Below the pieces are notes generated by a model that had not been told where the DNA came from, made no database searches, and saw only the letters and a program-made list of their open reading frames with translations. 55,196 nucleotides of DNA from the NCBI RefSeq assembly GCF_018613875.1, contig NZ_JAGGPJ010000046.1, positions 1 to 55,196 on the forward strand. The letters are read 5' to 3'. The translations under genes were made by a program, and so were the position numbers. This DNA is from Arthrobacter sp. ISL-28. GTDB taxonomy: Bacteria; Actinomycetota; Actinomycetes; Actinomycetales; Micrococcaceae. Numbering within the stretch: the stretch's first letter is position 1; every line of letters starts with the position of its first letter. Shown piece by piece: positions 33,993-42,147 of the stretch.

Positions 33993-35165
33993 TTACTTCT
34001 GTCCCAGGAGATGAAGGGGTGTGCGGAACGTTTCCTTGGCTGTAGCGGCGGCGACGGCCGCCAGCAAGCACACGACGGCGGTGAAGGCTGCCAGTGGAAC
34101 CCAGTCAGCTTTATCTCCTCCGTTTAGCCACGTGGCGATGGCAGGGCTGAAGCCCGCGATGAGGAGGCCGAGTTGGAGGCCGATGGCCACTCCGGAGTAG
34201 CGGACCTTCACATCGAACATTTCGGAGAAGAACGCCGGGTAGAGTCCGTTGGCCGCGCCGTAGAACAGGGACGTCGTAGCCAGGCCCGCGAGGAGGATGA
34301 GCATGAAGTTGCCGGTGGAAATGGTCGGGATCCCAACCGTCTGCGTCGCGAATGCCAGGGCAAAGACCGTGACTACGGTGTTGGTGACGGTGAACAGGGA
34401 GGCGAAGCCGACCCGGACCACGTCCCAGCCATGATCTTTGATGACGGTGACCAGGGGCAGTTTGGCGGTCTGGTGGTTGTCTTTGGTTTCTTCGAAGATC
34501 TCGGGTTCTTGGAGGGTGCGCCGGATCACGTAGGCCAGTACGAGTACCGCCAGCGAGGACCAGAACGGGACGCGCCAGCCCCAGCTGAGAAGGTCCTTCT
34601 CCGGCAGGGCGGCGATGGGCAGGAACACCAGGCTGGCCAGGATCAGGGCCGTGACGATGCCGTTTAGGGCCCACGAACCGTAGAGGCCTCGGCGGTTGTC
34701 CGGTGCCTGTTCGATGGTCAGTGTGCTGGCTCCGGCGGTCTCTCCGCCGGCTGAGAGCCCTTGGCAGATCCGCAGGACGACGAGCAGTATGGGTGCCCAG
34801 ATGCCGATTGTGTTGAAGTCTGGCAGGCAGCCGATGAGGAATGTCGAACCACCCATTAGTACGAGCGTGACGACCAGGACGTTCTTGCGTCCCAGTTTGT
34901 CGCCGAAGTGGCCCAGGATGATGGCCCCGAACGGTCGTGCCACGTAGGCTACGCCGAACGTGGCCAGGGATGCGAGGGTAGCGGCGCCGCCAGCCGAGGG
35001 GAAAAAGATCCGGCCGAATACCAAGGCCGCGGCGGAGGCGTAAATGAAGTAGTCGTAGTATTCCAAGGTGCCGCCGAGGTAGGCGGCTGCGGCGGCGCGT
35101 TTGGCCTGGTTGGGGGTGCGCTGGCGCGCTGGGGCGCTGTCGGTGCGCAAAGTCTCCATTGACAT
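33993..35165 (-). CDS. MHS-family MFS transporter (metabolite:proton symporter)
   Basis: This 390-residue membrane protein starts at the ATG giving MSMETLRTD, with AGGAG upstream; the longer open frame before it is proline-rich non-coding sequence. Signature segments are 'GGTLEYYDYFIYASAAALVF' near the N-terminus, 'ARPFGAIILGHFGDKLGRK', and 'RICQGLSAGGETAGA', typical of the metabolite:H+ symporter group (ShiA, proline/betaine and dicarboxylate-type carriers). At 390 residues it is a little shorter than the usual 430-450. It faces a broken FAD dehydrogenase gene whose substrate it may once have imported. Cargo unknown. Confidence 0.85.
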   Translation of the reverse strand: MSMETLRTDSAPARQRTPNQAKRAAAAAYLGGTLEYYDYFIYASAAALVFGRIFFPSAGGAATLASLATFGVAYVARPFGAIILGHFGDKLGRKNVLVVTLVLMGGSTFLIGCLPDFNTIGIWAPILLVVLRICQGLSAGGETAGASTLTIEQAPDNRRGLYGSWALNGIVTALILASLVFLPIAALPEKDLLSWGWRVPFWSSLAVLVLAYVIRRTLQEPEIFEETKDNHQTAKLPLVTVIKDHGWDVVRVGFASLFTVTNTVVTVFALAFATQTVGIPTISTGNFMLILLAGLATTSLFYGAANGLYPAFFSEMFDVKVRYSGVAIGLQLGLLIAGFSPAIATWLNGGDKADWVPLAAFTAVVCLLAAVAAATAKETFRTPLHLLGQK

Positions 35166-35193
35166 TGTTGCTCCTGGTTGTGGGTGGGGATGG

Positions 35194-36890
35194 TCAGCCG
35201 GCTTGGGGAACGGCGGGTATGGCTGCTCCGGCATTGGCCGGCAGCGGCGGGCAGGTGGGGGCCAGGGACGTGGCCAGGTGTTCCCCGACGGCGAAGGCCC
35301 TCGTGATGGCAGAGCCAAGGGTGGCGCCTCCGCCGGGGTAGTTGTTTCGGAAGACGCCGTCTGACACGTTTCCGGCGGCAAAGAGTCCTGGGATCGGCTG
35401 CTGGTGGCGGTCAAGGACGCGCCCGTCGAAATCGGTGGCGAGACCCCCGGAGGTACCCAGGACCCCTGCGTGGGTGGTCACGGCGTAGAACGGCGGCTCG
35501 AGGAGGCAGGCATGGGTTTGGGGTGCTTGCGGCGTCGCCGAGGAACCGGTCCTGGGGTGTGGCGCCGCGGTGGAATTCCCGGTCCACGCCCGTGGCGGCG
35601 TCTGCATTGAACCTGCGCACGGTCGAGGTCAGCCCCTCGGCGTCTACGCCGATTTTCCGTGCCAGTTCTTCCAGGGTAGGTGCGCTGGACATCCAGCTCG
35701 CAGGCTGGCCGGGTGTGGAACCGGCCACGGGGTACTTCCGCTGGTAGGAGAAGTCGAAGACGAGCCAGGCGGGGTTGTTTTCCTGCTGGCCGGTCTGCGG
35801 GTCAATCGAGGCGAAGACCCGGCCGGCATCGTGATTATTCAGCGCCTCGTTGACGAACCGGCGCCCCTTGGCATTGACCGTGATGGATCCGGGCAGGGTC
35901 ATTTCCACGTTGCCCATGCGTCCGGATTGCCGGCCGTCATACTCGTGTTCCGGGGTGGAAATCACCGGTACGCCCCAGATGGCGGTCATGTCAGCAACGG
36001 CGGCCCCGGCCTTCAGCCCACGTTCCAGCCCGTCCCCTTCGTTGGAGGGGGCACTGATGGGTGTTACGGGGAACGGAAGGAAAGCCTGGCGGAGCCTGCT
36101 GTTCCATTCGAAGCCTCCGGAGGCAAGCACAACCGCGGAGGCGATGATCCGCTTCCCGGCCGGCCCGTCCACCAACGTCGACGGACCATCGTCCTTCCGA
36201 TTCTTCAAGTTCCTTCACCGGAGCAGTGACGGCGAGCTGCACTCCCCGGTCCAGCGCGCTGGCCAGCAGGCTGCCTACGAGTGCGCCTCCCATGGTCCGG
36301 ACACCCCGGGCCGCCCGCTCGGCCAGGAGGGCCGGGTCCGCGGCGCGGCCGTTCAGGCCGTCCCGCTCCGTCATGGTGAGCAGGGGAAAGTACGAGGACG
36401 GGCGGATCAGGGCTGACAGGCCAGGGTAGCCGGCCGGATCGAAAGGGCTGTTGTCCAGCCCTCGGCCCCCGTCGGCGGATCCTTCCCATTCCATGTGGTA
36501 GTCCGGGCGGGAGATGGGAATCATGGCCACCTTGGTGGACTCATTCAGGTAGCTGACCGCCCGGGGAGCCGTGGCCACATACCATTCGATCTCCTCCATG
36601 CTGAGCACGTGCCCGGCTGCCTCGGTTAGATAGGCAATGCCGTCGGCCTGGCTGTCGGAATAGCCTGCGGCCTTGGCCAGGTGGTTGTTGGGCGCCCACA
36701 TCACGCCGCCGCCCGCGGCGGTGGTTCCGCCCAGCAGGGCTGCCTTTTCAAGGACGACGACGGACAGTCCGGCGTCCGCTGCCCGAATGGCTGCGACCAG
36801 TCCGGCGGCGCCGCTGCCCATGACCACCATGTCATAGGTGTCGGAGAGCCGGTCTGCAGGAGTGAGAATGCTTTCCGGGACGCCGTTCAT
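35194..36890 (-). pseudogene. FAD-dependent dehydrogenase (KstD/fumarate-reductase-like) with two frameshifts
   Basis: Three overlapping minus-strand frames together encode one flavoprotein of about 560 residues. The first has the dinucleotide fold (YDMVVMGSGAAGLVAAIRAAD) and runs to about 36200. The second carries VVLASGGFEWN, GRRFVNEAL and FNADAATGVDREF. The third, from about 35530, ends with FYAVTTHAGVLGTSGGLATD, GLFAAGNVSDG and NNYPGGGATLGSA. The motifs match the 3-ketosteroid dehydrogenase/succinate dehydrogenase flavoprotein group. Frame changes near 36200 and 35530 break it. They could be real lesions or sequencing errors. It lies 28 bases upstream of the MHS transporter gene on the same strand, so the two formed an operon. 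Confidence 0.8.
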
Positions 36891-36960
36891 GGCCGCGATC
36901 CTGCCGTCGCACGCTCGGCTGCACTGCTGTGCAAAGCAGGGCGCGCCTGCCGTGAGGCGG

Positions 36961-37134
36961 GCATTTCAATGAGGTCTTGCCCACCTTTTCGGTGCGGTCC
37001 TGCATCAGGTGGAAGGCCTGCTGAAGATCTTCGAAGGCGAAGCGGTGGGTCATCAGAGCCTGGGCCTGCTGGGCGTACTTGGCCAGCAGGGCGAGACCGT
37101 CCGGGATGAGGTTGAGGCTGTTGCGGCTGCCCAT
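36961..37134 (-). pseudogene. zinc-type alcohol dehydrogenase C-terminal fragment
   Basis: About 58 residues on the minus strand (MGSRNSLNLIPDGLALLAKY, MTHRFAFEDLQQAFHLMQDR, VGKTSLK) match the last part of medium-chain, zinc-dependent dehydrogenases. No catalytic or NAD-binding domain remains. The fragment stops exactly where the plus-strand flavoprotein fragment begins (about 37135), so it is one side of a rearrangement junction. Confidence 0.7.
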
Positions 37135-37890
37135 GAGGTGCCTTACCGCAGTGGACGCACCGGGGTTTTTCCGCACATCATGGACCGGGCGAAACCGGGC
37201 AGCATTGGAGTCCGCAAAGAAGGGAAACGGTTCGTCAACGAAGCCAACGGATACTACGACTACGTCGAAGGGCTCCTGGCAGCAACACCTGAGGGCGAGA
37301 CCGTCGAGTCATGGCAAATCGCCGACAGCAGGTTCGTTCGCAGATTCCCCCTGGGAATGGCCAAACCCCTTCCGGTCCCACTCTTCCCCTACCTCAGGTC
37401 CGGATACCTGAAGAAGGGCAACACGATCGAGGAACTGGCCGTCGCCTGCGGCATCGATCCAGCGGGCCTGCGGGACACTGTGGCACGCTTCAACGAGAAC
37501 GCGCGCCGGGGAGTTGACCCCGACTTCGGGCGGGGCGGGACCGCGTTCAACCGCTACGGCGGCGATCCCACACAGACACCCAACCCGTCTCTCGGCCCCC
37601 TCGAGAAGGGGCCCTTCTATGCCGTGCGGGTGGTGCCGGGCAGCTTCGGCACCTTCGCCGGGCTGGACGCCGACGGGCGCGGCAGGGTGCTGTCCGAAAA
37701 CGGAGCCCCCATACCCGGGCTGTACGTCGCCGGGAACGACCACTCCAGCATCATGGGCGGACATTACCCCGCTGGTGGCATCAACCTAGGCCCTGCCCTC
37801 ACTTTCGGCTATATCGCCGGCCGTGATCTGGCCGCTGTCAGGACACATAAGGTCGATGGAACCTTCCCGATTCCTCAGCCGCAGGAGTGA
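37135..37890 (+). pseudogene. FAD-dependent dehydrogenase, C-terminal half
   Basis: A plus-strand frame ending at 37890 encodes roughly 250 residues of a flavoprotein related to, but different from, the one at 35194-36890: GVRKEGKRFVNEANGYYDYV, FNENARRGVDPDFGRG, GPFYAVRVVPGSFGTFAGLD, GLYVAGNDHSSIMGGHYPAGG. The N-terminal FAD-binding half is missing and the frame fuses into antisense alcohol dehydrogenase sequence. The coding sequence itself is undamaged after the junction, so the loss looks recent. Confidence 0.8.
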
Positions 37891-38523
37891 GCTGAATAGC
37901 CGCTCGGCCGCAACCGGGACAGCCTGCTATCTACAAGGTTGAAATCCGGCTCCTAATAATGAGGGCATGAGCTAACCGACGACGCTCTTCATGCACCTTG
38001 ACGAGCACCGAAGATTGAAAGGGTCCCGGCAGTGAGCATCGAGGGAATGATCTTCTTCCGATCCTGTGAAGAACTGTCGTCAGGAGACGGAGTCGAGGCC
38101 AGGCAGAAGGGCATCTTTCACTGCGGCTGCGTGACTGAAATGGTCCCGGACCAGGACTCTTCTGGATCTCCGACTCGCTCTGGAAATCTCTTCTGCCACA
38201 CAGCTGCATCTGGTGGCATCGTTGCGCTGGTAATGAGTCGGCGTTCCTACTCCGTGAGGCGTGGCGACCATCCTCCTGTTGGTCATCTTTCACTGCCGAC
38301 TTAGACAAACTCCTGAGATTTTGCAGATGAAGTTTGTCAACTAAATTTGCCGGCCTGGAGTAGCCAAGGAAATTCCGCAGTATTTTCGGACCTCACTCTC
38401 GGGACGGGTCCAGACATCCTTGAGGTAGTCGTCACGAAGCTCATCGTGGGAAAGGCTATGACCAGTATCCAGGCGACGGTTGGGGGCGTCCCCCTGTCAT
38501 GACGTCGAGCCATTCGTTTAAAT

Positions 38524-38537
38524 GTATGTCGACATAC
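38524..38537. promoter_or_regulatory. 14-bp perfect palindrome, orphan operator candidate
   Basis: GTATGTCGACATAC is perfectly self-complementary and sits in an AT-richer patch, as operators of TetR- or GntR-type regulators often do. No intact gene lies next to it, so it may be left over from a lost regulator-target pair. Confidence 0.4.
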
Positions 38538-38775
38538 CCTGACTTTCGGCAGTGTCAGAGGCATGTACGGTTCGGCCGATGCGCCGCGCCCAACCTTTGC
38601 AGGCCGAGGAGCATTAGGGCTAGGCAAGAACTGGGCCTCGTCCAGATCTTTCGACGACCCCGGCATAACTGTTCCGTCGACATCAACCACCCCCCAAATC
38701 TGGATCGTGGACAACAGGGTCATCAGCTCGCCCGAGCCAGCACATTTCCCCACCAGATGCGGGAGTCTCTCAGCC

Positions 38776-38806
38776 CAGACCGATCGCCGATAATGGACCT
38801 TTCGTC
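38776..38806 (+). repeat. 31-bp imperfect repeat, copy 2
   Basis: Matches 3111-3141 at 27 of 31 positions in direct orientation, with the 22-base core differing at one base. It may be the end of an insertion sequence whose body has been lost. Confidence 0.55.
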
Positions 38807-38998
38807 GGGCTGTTAGAGCCGTCCAAAGCTTCAGGGTCTGGGTTGTGCCCGAAGGTGTTGGCGTAGCCAGGAATGGCCGTGGCGAGAGCTGCGTCGATGA
38901 CGGTGCGTGCCTTGCTGGCGATCTGCCGCTGACGGGCTGTAGTTCGATTGTTTCTCGGGTCCGGTTCCGTGGCTGTTTCCGCTTCCTTCCAGGGGAAG

Positions 38999-39195
38999 TA
39001 TCCGACCAAGTTGAAATGTCGTGACCTCATCTCCGATCCGCCACCGCTTCCGGCTCCCACTTCGTCGATGATGCCCGCGGCATCGAGACCCGCTACGTAA
39101 GGGGGTGGACGTCGGCAGGGCCGCGGCACCAGAGCGAATCAAGGTGTCCGCCGGGTTTACCCCAACTGCATGCACCTGAATGCGCACCTGACGAA
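38999..39195 (-). pseudogene. quinone oxidoreductase (MDR) N-terminal fragment, frameshifted
   Basis: Minus-strand frames encode 'VRIQVHAVGVNPADTLIRSG', then in the next frame 'PPYVAGLDAAGIIDEVGAGS', then back to 'RIGDEV'. This is the conserved N-terminal order of zeta-crystallin-like quinone oxidoreductases. Two frame changes within 150 bases and the absent NADPH-binding domain show that it is decayed. Confidence 0.6.
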
Positions 39196-39202
39196 CGGGT
39201 CG

Positions 39203-39292
39203 TCGCTCCGCAAACCGATTGAGGATCCCCGCCTTTGAGTGGCCGGTTGCATCTGCGATGGCCTGAATGGATGTCCCTTTTAGTCCTCGCCG
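39203..39292 (-). pseudogene. TetR helix-turn-helix fragment
   Basis: A 30-residue piece (RRGLKGTSIQAIADATGHSK, then AGILNRFAER) matches the DNA-binding helices of TetR regulators and is fused in frame to the quinone oxidoreductase fragment. The ligand-binding domain is gone. TetR and quinone oxidoreductase genes are often neighbours, so a deletion probably joined two adjacent genes. Confidence 0.6.
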
Positions 39293-39611
39293 CGCAGGGA
39301 GGCCTACTGTGGATTCCATCAATGCACCCAAGGTGCCGATGTGACAGCAAAGGCTGCGTCGATGCGTTTGTTGGCGGATGGGGGTTTGCACGCTACCTCA
39401 CAGGCGCCGGCCACCCCTGCGACGCGGTGCGTCATTGCCGAAGTCCGCCTGGGAAACTGGACGGCATTGTCTCTCGTCCGGAAATCTTGAACCGCGGCGC
39501 TGACCACTCCAGGGTCAGGTCTGGCCTATTATGTGCTTAGACGGCGTCACGAATTGTGTCCCGGTCATGTCGGAAGGCCGGTCCGTACTCCACCGGAGAG
39601 AGGTGAGTGGT

Positions 39612-40637
39612 TTGACGGCCACGATCGACGACGTCGCCCGCGTCGCCGGAGTCCATAGGTCAACGGTCTCCCGCGCTTTGAACCCGCGGACGCAGGTCAA
39701 GCTGAGTCCAGAAACCACTCGCCGCGTGCAGCGGGCGGCTCGCGAGCTCGGTTACGTGCCGAACGCCGTGGCCCGGGGCCTGCGGACGAATGAGTCCATG
39801 TCTGTGGGCGTGGTCATCCCGGACCTCCTCAACCCGATCTTCCCGCCTATCATCAGCGGGATAGACTCGATCCTCCGTCCGGCCGGCTACACGGCACTGG
39901 TGACGGACATCCAGGGCGGCCTGGATGCCTATGAGGTGGCCTTGGCGTCCTTGCGACAGCGAAGAGTCGATGGGTTCATCCTGGCCACGGCGCAGTTGGA
40001 CGAGGGGGAGTCGTTCCATCGGCTGCATGAGCAAGGAGTTCGAGCCGTGCTCGTCAACCGCGCGGCTGCGTCGAGTCCATTCCCGGTGGTGCACGGTGAC
40101 GACGCCGGTGGGATGAGGGAAGCCCTCGACCACTTGGCAACCCTCGGGCACGTCCGCATCGCCCACCTTCACGGTCCTGAGTGGCTGTCCACCACTGAAG
40201 GGCGCCGCGCGGCCTTCGACGAGTGGAGCCGGCGGCATCCAGAGGTGACCGTCACGGGAAGCTATTGTGGACCACTAACCCCTGAGGGCGGGCAAGAGAT
40301 CATGAGCGACCTTCTCGACGCCTCTCCGGAAGCGTGGTCGCGGCCGACCGCCGTGGTAACAGGTAACGACCTCATGGCCCTCGGGGCCCTGCGTGCCTTG
40401 CGTGCCCGGGGTCTGCACTGCCCGGGGGATATGTCCATCGTCGGGTTCAATGACATGCCGTTCGCCGACGAGTTCTCCCCGCCGCTGACCACCGTCCGGG
40501 TGCCCCTGCGCCAACTCGGCATCGAAAGTGCCCGGCTACTTGTCCAACAGTTACACGACGAGGGGGGTGGGGGGATGGAGTTGACGCTCCCAGTAACGCT
40601 CATGGTCAGGGGATCCACCGCACCCCCGCCCGGCTGA
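39612..40637 (+). CDS. LacI-family regulator of the Liv/M24 cluster
   Basis: I place the start of this 341-residue protein at a TTG eight bases after GAGAGG; GTG 39603 and ATG 39567 are alternatives. The helix-turn-helix (TIDDVARVAGVHRSTVSRAL), hinge (YVPNAVARGLRT) and effector domain (SVGVVIPDLLNPIFPPIISG to 'SIVGFNDMPFADEFSPPLTTV') are complete. It converges on the M24/Liv operon. The only strong LacI-type palindrome nearby, GTGCAATCGATTGCAC at 48004-48019, precedes the first gene of that operon, so this regulator probably controls it. LacI control of a Liv-type amino-acid-family importer is unusual, because LacI effectors are mostly sugars or nucleosides. Confidence 0.85.
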   Translation: MTATIDDVARVAGVHRSTVSRALNPRTQVKLSPETTRRVQRAARELGYVPNAVARGLRTNESMSVGVVIPDLLNPIFPPIISGIDSILRPAGYTALVTDIQGGLDAYEVALASLRQRRVDGFILATAQLDEGESFHRLHEQGVRAVLVNRAAASSPFPVVHGDDAGGMREALDHLATLGHVRIAHLHGPEWLSTTEGRRAAFDEWSRRHPEVTVTGSYCGPLTPEGGQEIMSDLLDASPEAWSRPTAVVTGNDLMALGALRALRARGLHCPGDMSIVGFNDMPFADEFSPPLTTVRVPLRQLGIESARLLVQQLHDEGGGGMELTLPVTLMVRGSTAPPPG

Positions 40638-40786
40638 TTTCATGGTGCACCGGAAGCTCGTCGCGGACCATGCCAGGAGTCCGGCGTGACCGGGCCTGCA
40701 CGCCGCGCGCCTCTGCCCTCTACCGCGTACGGGCATCCGTTCAGAGGCCCGTGCCCTCCTGGGTCCCGCGGTTGTGCCGACGGCAA

Positions 40787-40819
40787 GAGCGGGGCCTGCA
40801 AACACGGCAGACCCCGCTC
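40787..40819. terminator. hairpin between convergent LacI and M24 genes
   Basis: GAGCGGGG (40787-40794) and CCCCGCTC (40812-40819) form an eight-base stem with a 17-base loop between the two convergent genes. There is no T-run; it could still serve as a shared terminator. Confidence 0.4.
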
Positions 40820-40836
40820 CTCGCCCTTCTCGACTA

Positions 40837-42147
40837 TCAATACTGTCCGGCCACGAAGAGCTCCTGGGCGGGGAACTTTGTGAGGACCTCGATGCCGTAG
40901 TCGGTAACCACGACCTCCTCCTCGATTCGTGCTGCTGAGATGCCGTCCGAGGCAGGGCAGTAGGTCTCCATGGCAAAGACCATGCCGGGCCGGATCTCCA
41001 CCGGGTCCTTCATGGAATTTAAGCGGGAGATGATGGGCCGTTCGTGCAGTCCCAGGCCTAGACCGTGCGCGAACTGGAGGCCGAAGGCGGCCAGCTCGTT
41101 GTCGAACCCGAAGTCCTGGGCCTTGGGCAGCACGGCCGCGACCTCGTCCGACCCCACCCCCGGGCGGATGGCGTCTAGGGCGCGGTCCATCCACTCGCGG
41201 GCGGTGACGTAGGCATCCCGTTGCGCCGAGGTGGCCCACCCGACCCCGAACGTGCGGTAGTAACAGGTCCGGTAACCGTTGAAGGAGTGGATGATGTCGA
41301 AGAAGGCCTGGTCTCCCGGGCGGATGATGCGGTCAGTGAAGTTATGCGGGTGGGGGTTGCATCGCTCCCCGGAGATCGCGTTGATGGCCTCGACCTGATC
41401 CGACCCATACTCGTATAGTCGCTTGTTCGCGAGGGCCACGATCTCGTTCTCCCTGACGCCGGGGCGCAGCACCTCGGTGATGTCCTGGTAGACACCGTCG
41501 ACCATCGCGGCCGCCTGGTTCAGAAGCATGATCTCGTCCTGGTTCTTGATTACACGGGCGTCCAGCATGGACTGCTGGGCATCACGGACAGTGAGGCCTT
41601 GCCGTTGCATCTCGAACAGGAACGGTGGTTCGACGATGTCCAATCCGACCGGCATGTGTGCCAGCCCGTTCTCCTTCAGTAGCGACTTGATCTCTTTCAC
41701 GGCTGTGACCATCAGGTCTGCACCGCCTTCAGGAGCAACGGCACCGCGGAATCCGAGGAAGCCGGGTCGGTGGTTCTCCGTCGGCATCCAGTCAGAGTAG
41801 AGCTGGTGGTGCCGCACGGCAGAACCGAAGTCCCAGAGGATGGGATCTTTACCCCGCATCAGCAGCGCGTACCGGATCATCTTGTCTCCGAGCGCACCAC
41901 CGATCCAGGTCTGCGTGGTGTACCGGATGTTATAGAAGTCGAAGAGCAGAAACGCGCCGCATTCGCTGGCTTCGAGAACCTCCTGGGCCCGGCCAAGCCG
42001 GTACGAGCGTAACCGGTCGAAGTCGACGCGGTGCTCGTAGTCGACGCCCATCTGGCCTGGTGCGCCGAGGGGTCTGACCTCGGGGGGGCGCTGCGACGGG
42101 CGCTGGAACCGGGCGGCATCGACCGATCCATGGTTGTGGTGGGTCAT
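40837..42147 (-). CDS. M24 'pita-bread' protein with altered metal site (DddP/DoeA-like)
   Basis: This 436-residue protein has a creatinase-like N-terminal domain and a C-terminal M24 domain. Expected metal ligands are Asp284 (AFFDIIHSF), His361 (FAHGLGLGLHE), Glu394 (MVFAMETYCPA) and Glu409 (ARIEEEVVV). The second Asp, 11 residues after the first, is replaced by Cys295 (GYRTCYYRTF). True Xaa-Pro peptidases need that Asp. M24 relatives include ectoine hydrolase DoeA and the DMSP lyase DddP, so a non-peptidase reaction on a small substrate is likely. It overlaps the upstream dehydrogenase gene by four bases and is the last gene of the Liv operon. GGAG lies eight bases before its ATG. Confidence 0.82.
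   Translation of the reverse strand: MTHHNHGSVDAARFQRPSQRPPEVRPLGAPGQMGVDYEHRVDFDRLRSYRLGRAQEVLEASECGAFLLFDFYNIRYTTQTWIGGALGDKMIRYALLMRGKDPILWDFGSAVRHHQLYSDWMPTENHRPGFLGFRGAVAPEGGADLMVTAVKEIKSLLKENGLAHMPVGLDIVEPPFLFEMQRQGLTVRDAQQSMLDARVIKNQDEIMLLNQAAAMVDGVYQDITEVLRPGVRENEIVALANKRLYEYGSDQVEAINAISGERCNPHPHNFTDRIIRPGDQAFFDIIHSFNGYRTCYYRTFGVGWATSAQRDAYVTAREWMDRALDAIRPGVGSDEVAAVLPKAQDFGFDNELAAFGLQFAHGLGLGLHERPIISRLNSMKDPVEIRPGMVFAMETYCPASDGISAARIEEEVVVTDYGIEVLTKFPAQELFVAGQY

Larger units (their letters stand above)
37891..38998. other. debris with one palindrome and one repeat copy
   Basis: No credible gene in 1.1 kb. Frames on both strands lack motifs. The stretch contains the perfect palindrome at 38524-38537 and the second copy of the 31-base repeat at 38776-38806. 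A minus-strand frame from about 38980 to 38830 (KARTVIDAALATAIPGYANT) looks protein-like but I cannot name it. Confidence 0.5.

Noticed and set aside
35166..35414. N-terminal extension of the MHS transporter by 83 residues
   Set aside because: The extension is Pro/Ser-rich, overlaps the flavoprotein gene end, and a good ribosome-binding site precedes the internal ATG at 35165.
40551..41239. Minus-strand frames across the LacI-M24 junction
   Set aside because: They overlap verified genes in other frames and show no protein-family features.
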